Assembly: GCA_934247935.1 (NCBI GenBank) | Contig: CAKQKE010000001.1 | Span: 124,001-188,000 of the forward strand | Length of the DNA stretch: 64,000 nucleotides | Direction: 5' to 3' | Source of the DNA: an uncultured Clostridia bacterium | GTDB lineage: Bacteria > Bacillota > Clostridia > Christensenellales > Borkfalkiaceae | Part shown: piece after piece, positions 35,696 to 46,700 of the stretch | How positions within the stretch are numbered: the stretch's first letter is position 1 | Layout of the letters: each line of letters starts with the position of its first letter | The notes under the pieces: model-generated | Told to the model about the DNA's origin: nothing | What the model saw: the letters and a program-made list of their open reading frames with translations, nothing else | The model's database searches: none | Made by a program: the position numbers and the translations under genes

Positions 35696-36859
35696 GTGAA
35701 AAGGAAAGCGATAAAAAACAATCAAACCGAATATTTAAAAGCGGGTGTGTGGTACAATCCCAACACGTACAACGCCTTGGACGGAGCGTTGGCGTATATA
35801 ATCGCGTTGGTTGCGTTTACGTTACTGCCGTATATACTCAGACCGATTGTGTCCGCTTATATAAAAGCGGGCGGAAATTTATCTGCGGTTTTGGTTTTTG
35901 ACGTACTGGCGTCGCAAGGCACGATTTTATTTATCGCGCTTGCGTTTTCAGGATTAAAAAGAGTTTCCGTTTTAAACGGCGGCGGCTATACGTTCAGAAT
36001 CGAATGGGTTAATATATTAATGGCGACCGCTTTAATACTCGGCGTATATTTCGTTTTTTCAAGTCTTCATATGGAATTTGTGTCCAATATCGGTGCGGCA
36101 ATCGAATTATTCGGCGGCTCGGCGACAACGGGCACTGTACTTCCCGACGAAATACTTAAAAATATACCCATTTTGTTTTTATATGTATTTGTTTTTACTC
36201 CGCTGCTTCCCGCAATTTGCGAAGAGGCGTTGTTCAGGGGTGTGATTATGCGTTCGCTCGAGGGCTTTGGTACTTTCGTCGCGGTAATCGTGTCGGGAGC
36301 GATGTTTTCTCTTATGCACGGAAATTACGGGCAAATGATTTTGCAGTTTTTGGGCGGAGTAGCCATGGCCTGGGTAGTCATCACAACGAAAAACTTTTTG
36401 CTCGGCACGGTTATGCACTTCGTCAACAACTTGTTTGTAAGCGTAATTGCCGTGTTTTATCAGGTTATGGGTTCGTTTTTCCCGAAATTTCAATATATAA
36501 TGAATTCGGTAACGATAATCGTGGGCATCGTTTTGCTTATCGCTTCAATCCGGTACTTTGCGAAAATTGCTTTAAAGAATTATAAAGCGAAATTGTTAAA
36601 CGAAAGTCAAATCGAATATCAAACGGTGGGAAGATATTGCCTTGCAACCGTTTCTCGGTGCGAATATACAAGCGAGGCGAAACCTCAATATGAAATTCAA
36701 CCCCTTGCGGAAAGCAAGGACGACGAAAGGTTGTTTTTCTACAGAAACAGGTTCGTTCCGTTTAATAAAAAGTCAAATAAAAAATTATCCGTTATTTTAT
36801 ACGTAATCGGCGTGGTTTTTGCCGTAATATTGATTTTTGCCGACGTGTTTAACGGATAG
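35696..36859 (+). CDS. CPBP-family intramembrane metalloprotease
   Basis: A 387-aa multi-pass membrane protein of the CPBP (CAAX protease/bacteriocin-processing) family. The motifs EEALFRG, FSLMHGN and HFVNN provide the expected Glu-Glu, His and His/Asn residues near residues 180-260. About eight helices are visible, with a late cytoplasmic segment and a last helix. GTG at 35696 follows AAGGG by 8 bases; an in-frame GTG at 35654 would add 14 basic residues without a better site. Substrate unknown. Confidence 0.85.
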   Translation: MKRKAIKNNQTEYLKAGVWYNPNTYNALDGALAYIIALVAFTLLPYILRPIVSAYIKAGGNLSAVLVFDVLASQGTILFIALAFSGLKRVSVLNGGGYTFRIEWVNILMATALILGVYFVFSSLHMEFVSNIGAAIELFGGSATTGTVLPDEILKNIPILFLYVFVFTPLLPAICEEALFRGVIMRSLEGFGTFVAVIVSGAMFSLMHGNYGQMILQFLGGVAMAWVVITTKNFLLGTVMHFVNNLFVSVIAVFYQVMGSFFPKFQYIMNSVTIIVGIVLLIASIRYFAKIALKNYKAKLLNESQIEYQTVGRYCLATVSRCEYTSEAKPQYEIQPLAESKDDERLFFYRNRFVPFNKKSNKKLSVILYVIGVVFAVILIFADVFNG

Positions 36860-36876
36860 TTTAATGGGAGTAAAAT

Positions 36877-37698
36877 ATGCTTTTGGAAAACGCTATCAGT
36901 TATATCGATAATATGGGAAAACTTTTTTCCGAGTTCGGAAGCGGGCAGTTGAGAATATTGTTCATCGCATTTTTGTCATTTACCGTATTATTGTGGATTG
37001 TAAATTACGTTTTTATGGGAATAGGTCTTTACAAACTCGCCAAAAACAACGACGTACAACGCGCTTATTTGGCGTGGATTCCGTTTGCTAATTTATATTT
37101 AATGGGCAAACTTGCGGGCAAGACTTCTATTTTCGGTTGGAAAATTGCCAATATCGGTCTTATCGTAATGATTTTAAATCTCGTTACCGACGTTCTTTCG
37201 GGTTACGTGGATTTTTGCACCTATTTTCCGTTTTCTTACAAACTCGTCGTTAAAGGGGTGCTCGGCACGGTCCCTTCCGCATATCCAAGCGTATGGTGCG
37301 AGGCTTTTGCCATAATTGCCGAAATAGCCGATATAGTAAGCATTTTCTTCACGCTTGCATTGCTTTTTGCTTTCTTCAGGAAGTTCAACCCCGCAAACAG
37401 CATGATTTTTGCGTTGATATCTTTCTTTTTATCTCCGATTATGGGCGTGTTCGTATTTGCGTGCAGAAACAAAAAAGCAGTTGATTTCAACGAGTACATG
37501 AGAAAACGTCAATACGATTATTACACGAGAAATAATCAGAATCCTTTCGGCGGTCAAAATCAAGGCAACCCGTACAATAGCGGCGAAGAAAAGACAAACA
37601 ATTATCGTCCACCCGAAAACCCGTTTAAAGAATTTCCCGACGGCGACAACGGGCAGAATAATCAAAAGAAAGACCCGTTTGACGGAAAATTCAATTAA
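36877..37698 (+). CDS. Membrane protein with Asn/Gly/Pro-rich tail
   Basis: Not recognised. The 273-aa product has about five membrane helices between residues 25 and 205, with a conserved-looking AWIPFANLYLMGKLAGK loop seen in several small membrane proteins of Firmicutes. The last 70 residues are a low-complexity cytoplasmic tail rich in N, Q, G and P (NPFGGQNQGNPYN). It sits 17 bases after the CPBP gene and 9 bases before mnmE, so it is probably cotranscribed with both. Confidence 0.65.
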   Translation: MLLENAISYIDNMGKLFSEFGSGQLRILFIAFLSFTVLLWIVNYVFMGIGLYKLAKNNDVQRAYLAWIPFANLYLMGKLAGKTSIFGWKIANIGLIVMILNLVTDVLSGYVDFCTYFPFSYKLVVKGVLGTVPSAYPSVWCEAFAIIAEIADIVSIFFTLALLFAFFRKFNPANSMIFALISFFLSPIMGVFVFACRNKKAVDFNEYMRKRQYDYYTRNNQNPFGGQNQGNPYNSGEEKTNNYRPPENPFKEFPDGDNGQNNQKKDPFDGKFN

Positions 37699-37707
37699 GG
37701 TAATATT

Positions 37708-39048
37708 ATGAACGAAAATATATCCGCAATATCCACCGCAAGAGGAGTCGGCGGCGTGGCTATAGTGAGAGTAAGCGGCGATACGCCGCTTGAAATAGCG
37801 AAAAAAATGTTTAATCCGACGGGAAAAACCAAAGTGGAAAATTTCGAGCCGTACAAAATGTACACCGGCGAAATTGATTGCGGGTCGTTTAAAGATTTCG
37901 GCATGTGCGTTTATTTTAAAGGACCTAAAAGTTATACCGGCGAAGACATGGTGGAGTTTCATTGCCACGGCGGCATTGCGGTGTCCGAAGGTGTGCTTAA
38001 AGCGACCTTTAAAAACGGAGCGCGCCCCGCGACAAACGGCGAATTTACAAAACGTGCCTTTTTAAACGGCAAATTGTCGCTTTCTTCCGCAGAGGGTTTA
38101 ATCGATATGATAAACAGCGAAAGCGAAGCGGGTGTAAAGGCAGGGTATTATTTATACAGAGAAAAATTAAACGCAAAAATCAAACTTTTACAAGACAGTC
38201 TTACGTATTCGCTTGCGGAAATCGACGCAAATATCGACTATCCCGAAGAGGGGCTTGAAGAAGTTGCGACCGAGAAAACGCAAGAAAGTTTGAAATACGT
38301 AAAAGAAGAAGTGCAGAAACTCATTTCCGCTTACGGAACGGGCAGAAAAATCAAAAACGGCGTTAAAGTTGCCATTTGCGGCAAGCCGAATACGGGCAAA
38401 AGTTCTATTTTAAACGCGCTTTTGTCTTATGACAAGGCTATCGTTTCGTCCGTTGCCGGCACCACGAGAGACGTTGTCGAGGGCGAACTCGATATTAACG
38501 GAGTCAACTTTTTGTTTTTCGATACCGCGGGAATAAGGCAAAGCGACGACGAAATCGAAAAAATAGGCATAGACCGTTCTTCGGATATGATTAAACAAAG
38601 CGACGTTTGTTGTTTTGTTGTGGACGGCAGCAGACCGGGCGACGACGAAGATAAAGCGGTATATGAAAAAATCAAGGATAAAAACGTCATTATAATAATC
38701 AATAAAAACGACGAAAAGCAAGTAGAGTGCGAGTATAAAGCGGATATCAGCGTGTCGGCGAAAACGGGTGACGGAATAGACGGGCTTAAACGCCTTTTAT
38801 ACCAAAAAAGTTTCTCGTCGGGTATCGATTTGTCTGCCGACCTTCTCACCGAGGAAAGGCATTATTACGCCCTTAAAAACGCACTTGAGTATTTAAACAA
38901 AGCGTACGATGGAATAGGAATAATTCCTCTCGACTTAATATCTGTCGATATGAAGCGAGCATGGGAATATTTGGGCGAAATAAGCGGCAACACAGCCAAC
39001 GAAAACATCATAAACGAAATATTTTCCAAGTTTTGCGTGGGCAAATAA
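37708..39048 (+). CDS. mnmE: tRNA modification GTPase MnmE
   Basis: MnmE with MnmG adds the carboxymethylaminomethyl group at U34 of certain tRNAs. The 446-aa protein has the folate-binding N-domain (RGVGGVAIVRVSG), helical middle, an inserted G domain (GKPNTGKSS, DTAG, NKND), and the C-terminal catalytic C443 in FCVGK. Position near a tRNA gene is coincidental. Confidence 0.95.
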   Translation: MNENISAISTARGVGGVAIVRVSGDTPLEIAKKMFNPTGKTKVENFEPYKMYTGEIDCGSFKDFGMCVYFKGPKSYTGEDMVEFHCHGGIAVSEGVLKATFKNGARPATNGEFTKRAFLNGKLSLSSAEGLIDMINSESEAGVKAGYYLYREKLNAKIKLLQDSLTYSLAEIDANIDYPEEGLEEVATEKTQESLKYVKEEVQKLISAYGTGRKIKNGVKVAICGKPNTGKSSILNALLSYDKAIVSSVAGTTRDVVEGELDINGVNFLFFDTAGIRQSDDEIEKIGIDRSSDMIKQSDVCCFVVDGSRPGDDEDKAVYEKIKDKNVIIIINKNDEKQVECEYKADISVSAKTGDGIDGLKRLLYQKSFSSGIDLSADLLTEERHYYALKNALEYLNKAYDGIGIIPLDLISVDMKRAWEYLGEISGNTANENIINEIFSKFCVGK

Positions 39049-39152
39049 TCGCATTGACGCTTTATTGTTTTTAATGAGATATACGGGCGGCAAAACGTGC
39101 ATTTTTACCCATAAAACAACGGGAATATAATTATATATTATATAATAATGAT

Positions 39153-39179
39153 AAAGCGTCCTTTGTAAGACGCTTTTTT
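39153..39179 (+). terminator. Terminator after mnmE
   Basis: An 8-bp stem AAAGCGTC (39153-39160) with 39169-39176 and six T residues. Confidence 0.75.
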
Positions 39180-39321
39180 CACGATTTGAAGCAGACATTG
39201 AAAAGAGGCGCTTTCGTCGAGCGTTTTGTAATGATAATTAATCAGGGTATAATAATTTTATAAAACTAACAGCAAAGCGGTTGTGTTTTTAAAAAAGAAT
39301 AAAAAATTTGCTTAAAATAAA

Positions 39322-39350
39322 TTGCTTTTTTTTGTTTTATATATTATAAT
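39322..39350 (+). promoter_or_regulatory. tRNA-Ser promoter
   Basis: TTGCTT (39322-39327), 17 bases, perfect TATAAT (39345-39350), about 60 bases before the mature tRNA. Confidence 0.75.
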
Positions 39351-39408
39351 GATAAAGCGTCGTAAGAAAAGCCGCAAAAATTTAACAATTTTTATGATTA
39401 AAGCGTAT

Positions 39409-39499
39409 AGAGAGGTGTCTGAGCGGTTTAAGGAGCACGATTGGAAATCGTGTGTACTCTATAAAGGTACCGAGGGTTCAAATCCCTTCCTCTCTGCCA
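39409..39499 (+). tRNA. tRNA-Ser (anticodon GGA)
   Basis: A 91-base tRNA with encoded CCA. The acceptor stem AGAGAGG pairs with CCTCTCT. The anticodon stem CACGA/TCGTG holds the loop TTGGAAA, anticodon GGA, reading TCC and TCT. The long variable arm (stem GTAC/GTAC) is characteristic of serine tRNA. The T arm contains GGGTTCAAATCCC. Confidence 0.96.
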
Positions 39500-39899
39500 A
39501 ACAAAAAAGAGACGAGTTTTATCGTCTCTTTTTTGTTTTATGGTTTGTTGAAGGGATTTGAACGGGAGCAACGGCGCAAAGCGGCGAAAAAAGTTGCCGG
39601 TGGCAAGTTTTTAGCGACTGACCGAAGTAATTTGCAAAGCATAAGTATGAATTTTGTATAATTGCTTTGCAAATTACAAGAGCAAATCCCATGCTTAGAC
39701 GCAGACGGCAAACCTCTCGCAAACACGATTGCTTTCCCCTTATTAAGTGGCGGAAATTCTCTCTTTTTTGTTTTACCGTTTGCGGAAGGGGTTTGTAAGG
39801 AGGGAAACGACGGAATAGCGATTGTTCGCTGTAAAGCGCAATCGCGTCACGGGAGCGACGGCGAAGTAAATAGACTTTTGTTTTAACGAGCGAAAGTTT
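39476..39899. repeat. tRNA-tail inverted repeat and repeated modules
   Basis: The tRNA T-arm sequence GTTCAAATCCCTTC (39476-39489) recurs inverted at 39550-39563, beyond the terminator. The module CTCTTTTTTGTTTTA plus a GTTTG..GAAGGG..TTTG tail occurs at 39526-39562 and again at 39761-39797. CGGGAGC(A/G)ACGGCG occurs at 39563-39576 and 39850-39863. A 15-bp perfect hairpin (39627-39641 with 39663-39677) and a 7-bp one (39818-39824 with 39839-39845) lie between. Open frames here overlap the repeats and lack ribosome sites. It looks like a repeated, non-coding element linked to tRNA ends. Confidence 0.6.
39500..39540 (+). terminator. Terminator after tRNA-Ser
   Basis: A perfect 16-bp stem (39500-39515 with 39522-39537), 6-base loop, with a T-run. 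One of the strongest in the window. Confidence 0.9.
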
Positions 39900-40548
39900 T
39901 TTCTGTTTCCGTATACTTACACAAAAAATAATAAACGACGTAAATGCAAAAAATTGCGGGGTTTGATTTATAAAAACAAAACCGATTTTTTATTAAATAA
40001 CTAATTGAGTATCGATAGAGAAAAATTTGTCATATACAATTAATTTGTTTAAGTGGGGCATACTTTATGGTATTGTATTATTTGACGGAAGAATATGTTG
40101 ACGATAATAAAGATATTCACTAAAAGCAGAGTATTTTAAAAGCGAGTTTTCGGTTGAAAAAGTACCGTTGATTATTTATTCATCGCGGTTGAAATAAATT
40201 ATAAAATCTTTGCCGATTTTTATATGCAATTTGCACATATTCAGTATACAAGTTGCACAATTAGAATGTTTTATTTGCACTTAATCGGGAATTAAAGCGT
40301 AAATATGATTATAATCGCATAAAAAGGTTAATTTAATAAATTATTGGCGGGATAAAATTTATTTTAAATAAAAAACTCAGTGTTTTGTATTATTTAATTA
40401 AATTTTTAACTTGGTTTTTTAAATTAAATATGGCAAATTTTAAAAAAACGTAAAATTTGTTAAATTTAGATATCGTTAAAATTCAGTACAAATGCTTGAA
40501 AAATGTGAAATTTTTAAGAATTTTTTTGATAAAACGGTTATAAATCAG
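39900..40548. other. AT-rich gap before the giant gene
   Basis: No intact gene. A possible relic lies at 40067-40197: ATG followed by VLYYLTEEYVDDNKDIH, a stop, and, one frame over, KAEYFKSEFSVEKVPLIIYS ending at TAA. Three direct repeats of TTGCAC stand at 40231, 40253 and 40275, exactly 22 bases apart, with TTGCCG at 40210. The rest is A/T-rich with no clear structure. Confidence 0.4.
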
Positions 40549-40577
40549 TTGACAAGACACCTGTTTATTGATATAAT
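40549..40577 (+). promoter_or_regulatory. Consensus promoter of the giant lipoprotein gene
   Basis: TTGACA (40549-40554), 17 bases, TATAAT (40572-40577): both boxes perfect. The leader would be about 170 bases. A 74-codon frame across it is rejected as a gene. Confidence 0.85.
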
Positions 40578-40754
40578 TTTGGCAATTATTTTTACTATAT
40601 GCTGTTTTAATGTAATTAAAGTAAATAAATTTTGCGCGCGTAGAAATCACGTGAATAAATTTCGGGATTTAATCGAAAATTATTCATCGCAAAATTCAAT
40701 ACCTCGCCCGTATTGAACTTAAGTTATGTTTCGGCATTAGCAAAGGAGGTTTAC

Positions 40755-43700
40755 ATGAAAAAGAAACATTTGCTTATTATTGCAACTTGGTTGATGCTTT
40801 TGACGGTATCGATGAGTATGTTGACTTTTGTCGGCTGTGGCGACGGCGGTAAAAAAGTTTTGCACGTCGACACGGAAATAGTAGGCACGTATTACGTTGA
40901 TGACGGCGACGTTGAAAACACGTTGACGCTCGAAGTCGATTCGTTTACGTTGGTTTTCGGCGGAGTTACTCAGACAGGCGAGTATTCTTCATACGACAAC
41001 TCTTCGGCGACAAACGTAAAAGTCGGCTTAAAACTTAAAGACGGCACGTGCGAACTTGCATATTCTAAAGGCGTAGTTGTTTTGTTGTACAACGGCAACA
41101 CTTACAGGATGCTCAGAAAGATCGACTATACGGTGACGTTTGATACCGACGGGGGTAGTTCGGTTGCAGCGCAGACCGTTCAAAACGGACGTAAGGCTGC
41201 CAAACCCGCAGATCCTCAAAAAGACGGATACGTTTTCCTGGGTTGGTATAAAGACAACGCTTACGCTCAGAAATACGATTTTGAAAACACGACGGTCGTT
41301 TCTTCGGTTACCGTATACGCGCGTTTTGTTGAACTCGATCCCGACGCCAAAGTATATACGGTTAATTTCGATCTCGGCGCATACGGTGCAGGATTAGAAA
41401 TTCCCCCAATGCAAACAATCAACCAAAAACTTTACAATTTACCCGTACCTGAGGTAGAAGGCGAAGAGTTTTTAGGCTGGTGGATCAGCGATTACGGCAC
41501 TGCAGATAAACTTTCGAGAAAATATAAAGAGCAAACTATCAACGAAAATACTACTTTATATGCCGTTTGGGCAAGCGAAAATCCCGCTGTATCTGTAAAC
41601 GAAAACGGTGCAGAATGGTCGGTAAAAGGCAACGCGAAAAGATTCTCGGTAGTTATTAAAGATTCGGACGGTAAAGTTCTTAAAAGCGAAACAGGCGAAA
41701 AGACGTCTTATGCTTTTGATTTCGGCGCGGTAGCAGCGGGCGATTACACTGTCGAAGTTACTTGCAACGGAAAAACTACGGTTGCTTATTACCGCAACAA
41801 ACCTTTAAACAAAGTAACGGAATTTACCGTAGAAGGCAACGTTTTGAAGTTTGAAGGCGTTGAAGGTGCGGAAAAATACTTATTGAAAATAATATGCGGA
41901 AATCCGACTCACCAAAATAACCATGTGGACGAAATCGATTTGGGTACAAAAACTCAATACGATTTTTCGGCATGCGAAATGACGGAAAACGGACAGATTT
42001 TGTTTTTCGTTCAGGCAATGGCGGATGGTCGCGCTACGTCTGCATCCGACGCATACGTTCTGGATAGAGTTCTCGACGCGGTAACGGGTCTTACGGTCGA
42101 TGCGGCAACCGAAACGGTTAAATGGAACGCCGTTGCAAACGCAGAGGCTTACGCTGTAGAATTGACAAGCGGCGAAACCAAAATCGAAAAGACTTTGACC
42201 GGAACTCAACTCGAAATCGGCGAATACGCTGCGGGCGCTTGGACTATTAAGGTAAAAGCGGTCAACAAACTCTACAATTCTCCCGAGTATACTACGTATG
42301 AGTATACAAAAACGAGACTTGCAAGTCCTTCTCAGATATCCGCTCGTTTAAACGTTATTACTTGGAACGCTATAGAAGGCGCAACGGGTTATTTGGTTGA
42401 AATCGACGGACAAGAATATTCCGCAAGTACTAACAGTCTGACTGTTGACGAAGACGTTTACAATAAAGGTTCGTTTGCCGTAAGAGTAAAGGCTCTCGGC
42501 GAAACCGAAGCGCAAAACTCGCTTTACAGCAAATTATTAAACGTTCTGGGCGAGTTGACAGAAGTCAGATATGCAAACGGACTTGCTACGTGGAGTCCTG
42601 TTATCGGTGCGACCAAATACGGCGTATCTGTTGACGGCGGAGCAGAGACTTACGTTGAAAACGGTTCGTGCGAATTGGAATACGCATTCACGTCGGTCGG
42701 TGCGCACACCTTAAAAGTAAGCGCATATTCGGGCGATACGCTTTTGGACGATATGGTTATCGATTTAAATCTCTATGCCGTTAATTTCAACACAAGCGGC
42801 GGAACGAAAATCGATACTTTGTATAAAGTAAAAGGCGACACGGTGCAACTTCCCGCGGATGCTACTCGTACGGGTTATAATTTCGTGGGTTGGTTCGATA
42901 AAGCAGAAGGCGGCAGTAAATACAATGCCGAACTTACGGTAGGCGAGGCAAATCTCACTATATATGCTGCATGGAGCGGTAAAACATATCAGGTTACGCT
43001 TGTTGTAGGCGACGGCGGAACGATGGAAGGCGAAAACGTATTCACGGTAACTTTCGGCGACGAATTCCAATTCCCGGTTGCAAACTGCAAAGACGTCGAT
43101 AAGGCGTTCGGCGGTTGGTTCAGTTCGCCGACGAAAGGCGTCTCGTATACGGATAACGGCGGTAACGGAAGATTTAAATGGAATTCTCCCTCGGATACGA
43201 CTTTGTATGCTCAATGGGAAACGACGGGTTTGATTTACGAACTCAACACCGACGGCGAGTCGTATATGGTTAAAAAGAGCGAGGGCGTCAACTACTTAAA
43301 GACGTTGGAAATTCTTGCAACATACAACGGAAAGCCCGTTACGCATATATTGTCAAACGCTTTTGCGGGTTGCGCAAATCTTGAAAAAATACGTATCCCC
43401 AGTTCGATTCAGAGCATATTCCTTTATGCCGGCGGCGACGATGATACAAACGGTCCAAACGTAAACGGTTCTGCGTTCTACAATTGTCCTGCTCTTAAAG
43501 AAATCGAAGTATATGATGCCGGCGGCGAAAAATTCTATGCTTCCGTAAACGGTTGCTTATATAAATTAAAGAACGAGCAACTCGACAGATTAGAGTACGT
43601 TCCTAAGGGACTCGACGTAAAAGGTACGTTTACGGTTGCCGACGGAACAAAGACAATTCCGGGCAGAGTAATGTCAAGTATGTCAAGCATTACCGAGTTG

Positions 43701-46700
43701 ATTATTCCTTCGAGCGTTACTTACGTAGGCGACGGAGCGTTCAACTCTTGTTATTCGTTGAAAACAGTAAGATTCCTTCCCACCGAGGACGGTAGTCTCG
43801 GCGAAGCGCTTACGGTTAAGGCTGCGTTTAAATATCATAAAGAATTGTCCACCGTAATTTTACCCAAGAGACTTGTAGATATCGATTTGGAAGCATTCTA
43901 TCAATTCAGCAGCGACGTTGCATTGCTTAAAGGAATCACTGTTGAAGAGTTGGGCACAGAAAAGGATACTTCCTTGAATTATTATGATATAAACGGTATT
44001 CTTTGCAAGGGCAATACGGTTGTATACTGCCCGAAAGGATATGTAGGCGAGTTCAGAGTACCTGTCGGTATTGCCAATATCGGGGCGGAAGCGTTTAAAG
44101 ATTGTCAAGGTCTTACTTTCATTTATATTCCCGGATATGTAAAATCGATAGGAGAAAAAGCATTCTACGGTTGTACCAACGTTCAAAGATTGGTATTTGA
44201 CCAAAGCAAAGAAAACGTCGATCTCAGAATCGAAGCGAGTGCATTCTACGGATTACAACTTATCGAAGAGGTAGTTTTGCCTCCCGCACTTGTATATCTC
44301 GGGGAAAATGCGTTCGGCAATACTGTTTTACTTGAAAAAGTCACGATGAATATGTCTCGTGAATTCGTGTTGAAAAACGAAGCGTTTAAAAAGACTTCTT
44401 CTTCCGGCAACGGAGAATCGTTTGTTCGTTCGCTTACAATCGGTGCAGACGTAAGAGACTTTAATATTACGGGCGTTGTAGGCACGGGGCTTGTAAAGAT
44501 AGACGTAGATCTTGACAACGAATACTTCCTTTCGGAAGGAAACGTATTGTATGATAAAAACCAGACAAAGATACTTTTCATACCCGAAAGCGTGGTAGAG
44601 TACACTATTCCGTCTACGATTAAAGAAATCGGCGCGAACATGTTTGCGGGTAAGACGTTTACTTCTATCACGATAGGCAAAGGCGTTGAAGTAATAGGCG
44701 AAGGCGCGTTTGAAGGCTGTGAATATCTTACGTCGATAATATTCGAGCAAGGCGGCACGAATAAAATAACCATCGGTAAAAACGCTTTCAGAGGTGCTAA
44801 ATCGGTAGAAACGCTTGTTCTTCCGGAAAGGACCGAACAAGGGTCTGTTATCGGTGAGTACGCATTTGCGACAAAATCTTATTCCGGTTCGGGTTTAAAG
44901 ATTACGACCCTTACTGTTCCAGAAGGTTTCACTACGATCGGCAGATTTGCCTTCAGAGGGGCAAACAGTCTCGTTACTTTAAATCTTCCTTCGACGATAG
45001 AAACGCTCGGTATATATGAAGATGGAGACAGATTCCTTGGATCTAGTAGTGAAGCGAAGATGGTACTTAAAAATCCGGGTGTCAACATTGTAAACAACTG
45101 TTATCAACTCGAAGCGATCAACGTTGCCGAAAATTGTGAAAAATACGGTTCTAAAGACGGTATACTTTACGGAAAGGATGCACAAACGGGCGAATTTAAA
45201 TCGCTTCAAGTAGTACCCAGAAACGCAAAAGGAGGCAAGACGGAAGCCGGCGAGGACGGTTATATCGAAGTTCCCGCTACGGTAGATACTGTATGCGACT
45301 ACACGTTCTATTACAATACTGCCGTTAAAGAAGTTGTTTTCCTTGGTGAGCATGCGACGTTCTCGATAGGTACCAATGCGTTCTATCTTGCAGAAACACT
45401 CAGAAAAATCGAATTGCCTTCCGGTATCGATGTGCTTCCCGAAAAACTTTTCTCGAGTTGTAAATCGCTTGAAGAAATAACCGTACCTAACACCGTTACA
45501 AGCATTGAAATGAATGCGTTCAGCGGGTGCGTGTCGCTTAAAAAGATTACGTTTGCTCCCGGCGGAGATAAAGAACTTAGAATAGGCGACGGGTCTTATA
45601 CAAGTACAAGCGGAGCACCTGTTTATACGGGTGTATTCAAAGGTTGTAACGCTCTTGAAGAAGTAGTGTTTACGGATAGACTTACTTACCTCGGTAAACA
45701 AGCGTTCCTTGAATGTAAGGCACTCAAGAGAGTAGTTTTGCCTTCAAGTGTTGAAAAAATCGCAGCCAGTGCGTTTAAGGGTTGTAAAGCACTTACCTCG
45801 GTAGAGTTTACCGACGCGGGCGAAAAAGCGGCAAAAGAAATGACTATTGACGGTTATGCGTTCCAAAACGTACCTATCACTTCTATAGATTTGCCGGATA
45901 ATTTGACAGTGATTAACGATTACGCTTTCAGCGGTACGCTTTTGGAGAGTTTGTCTATTCCCGCAAGCGTAACGACTTTAGGTACGTTGAATACGTCTAA
46001 TCTTACTTCTGTCACTTTTGAAACTAAAGACGGAAAGAGCAGTCTTACGACTTTAAGCGGCAAAGTATTTAATGGATTGAAATTGCTTACGTCGATAGAT
46101 TTAAGTATGACCGAAATTACCGAAATTCCTTCAGAGTCGTTTAAAAACGCAGCGGCTCTCACTTCGGTTACGTTGCCGTTGACTATTAATAAAATCGGTG
46201 CTTCGGCATTCAGCGGATGTGCGTCTCTTACCGGATTTAACTTCCCGAAAGACGCAGACGAAAAGAGTAACGTAACGAATATAGGAAATCAGGCGTTTGA
46301 AAATTCGGGTCTCGCAAGATTCGAGTTCCCCGAAACAAACGGCACGCTTACAATCGGAACGAAATTGTTTAACGGTTGTCAAAACCTCACTTACGTTTAT
46401 ATTTCCAACTCGGTTAATCCCGACGAATTGGGTGCTGCTGTAGTGGGTGCCACCGCAATTTCTACGTTCGATACGGCTCCCGGTTCTGCGTTGATTTTCG
46501 ATGCTACAAACAAACTTATGCTTTCCGTGGTAGACCCCGAAGCGGAAAACAAAACTTATAAAATCATTAAAGCATACGACAAGATTCCTACCGTAAACGG
46601 TACGTTTACAATTCCGTCAAACGTAGTCGAAATAGGCGATAACGTATTTGCGAATATGAACTACATTACCACTATTGTCATTCCTTCCAAGGTAAAGGTA

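Larger units (their letters stand above)
39049..39408. other. Gap between mnmE and tRNA-Ser
   Basis: It holds the mnmE terminator (39153-39179), a possible extra promoter TTGTAA (39226-39231), 16 bases, TATAAT (39248-39253), and the tRNA promoter (39322-39350). The 16-base sequence ATAATGATAAAGCGTC occurs at both 39145-39160 and 39346-39361, so part of one region is a copy of the other. No gene seen. Confidence 0.6.

Noticed and set aside
39662..39886. 74-codon plus frame in the tRNA-associated repeats
   Set aside because: Overlaps inverted repeats, no ribosome site; explained by the repeat element.
40231..40280. TTGCAC repeats as a mini-CRISPR
   Set aside because: Six-base repeats with 16-base gaps and no cas genes; far too short.
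40492..40716. 74-codon plus frame before the giant gene
   Set aside because: Spans both promoter boxes; no ribosome site.
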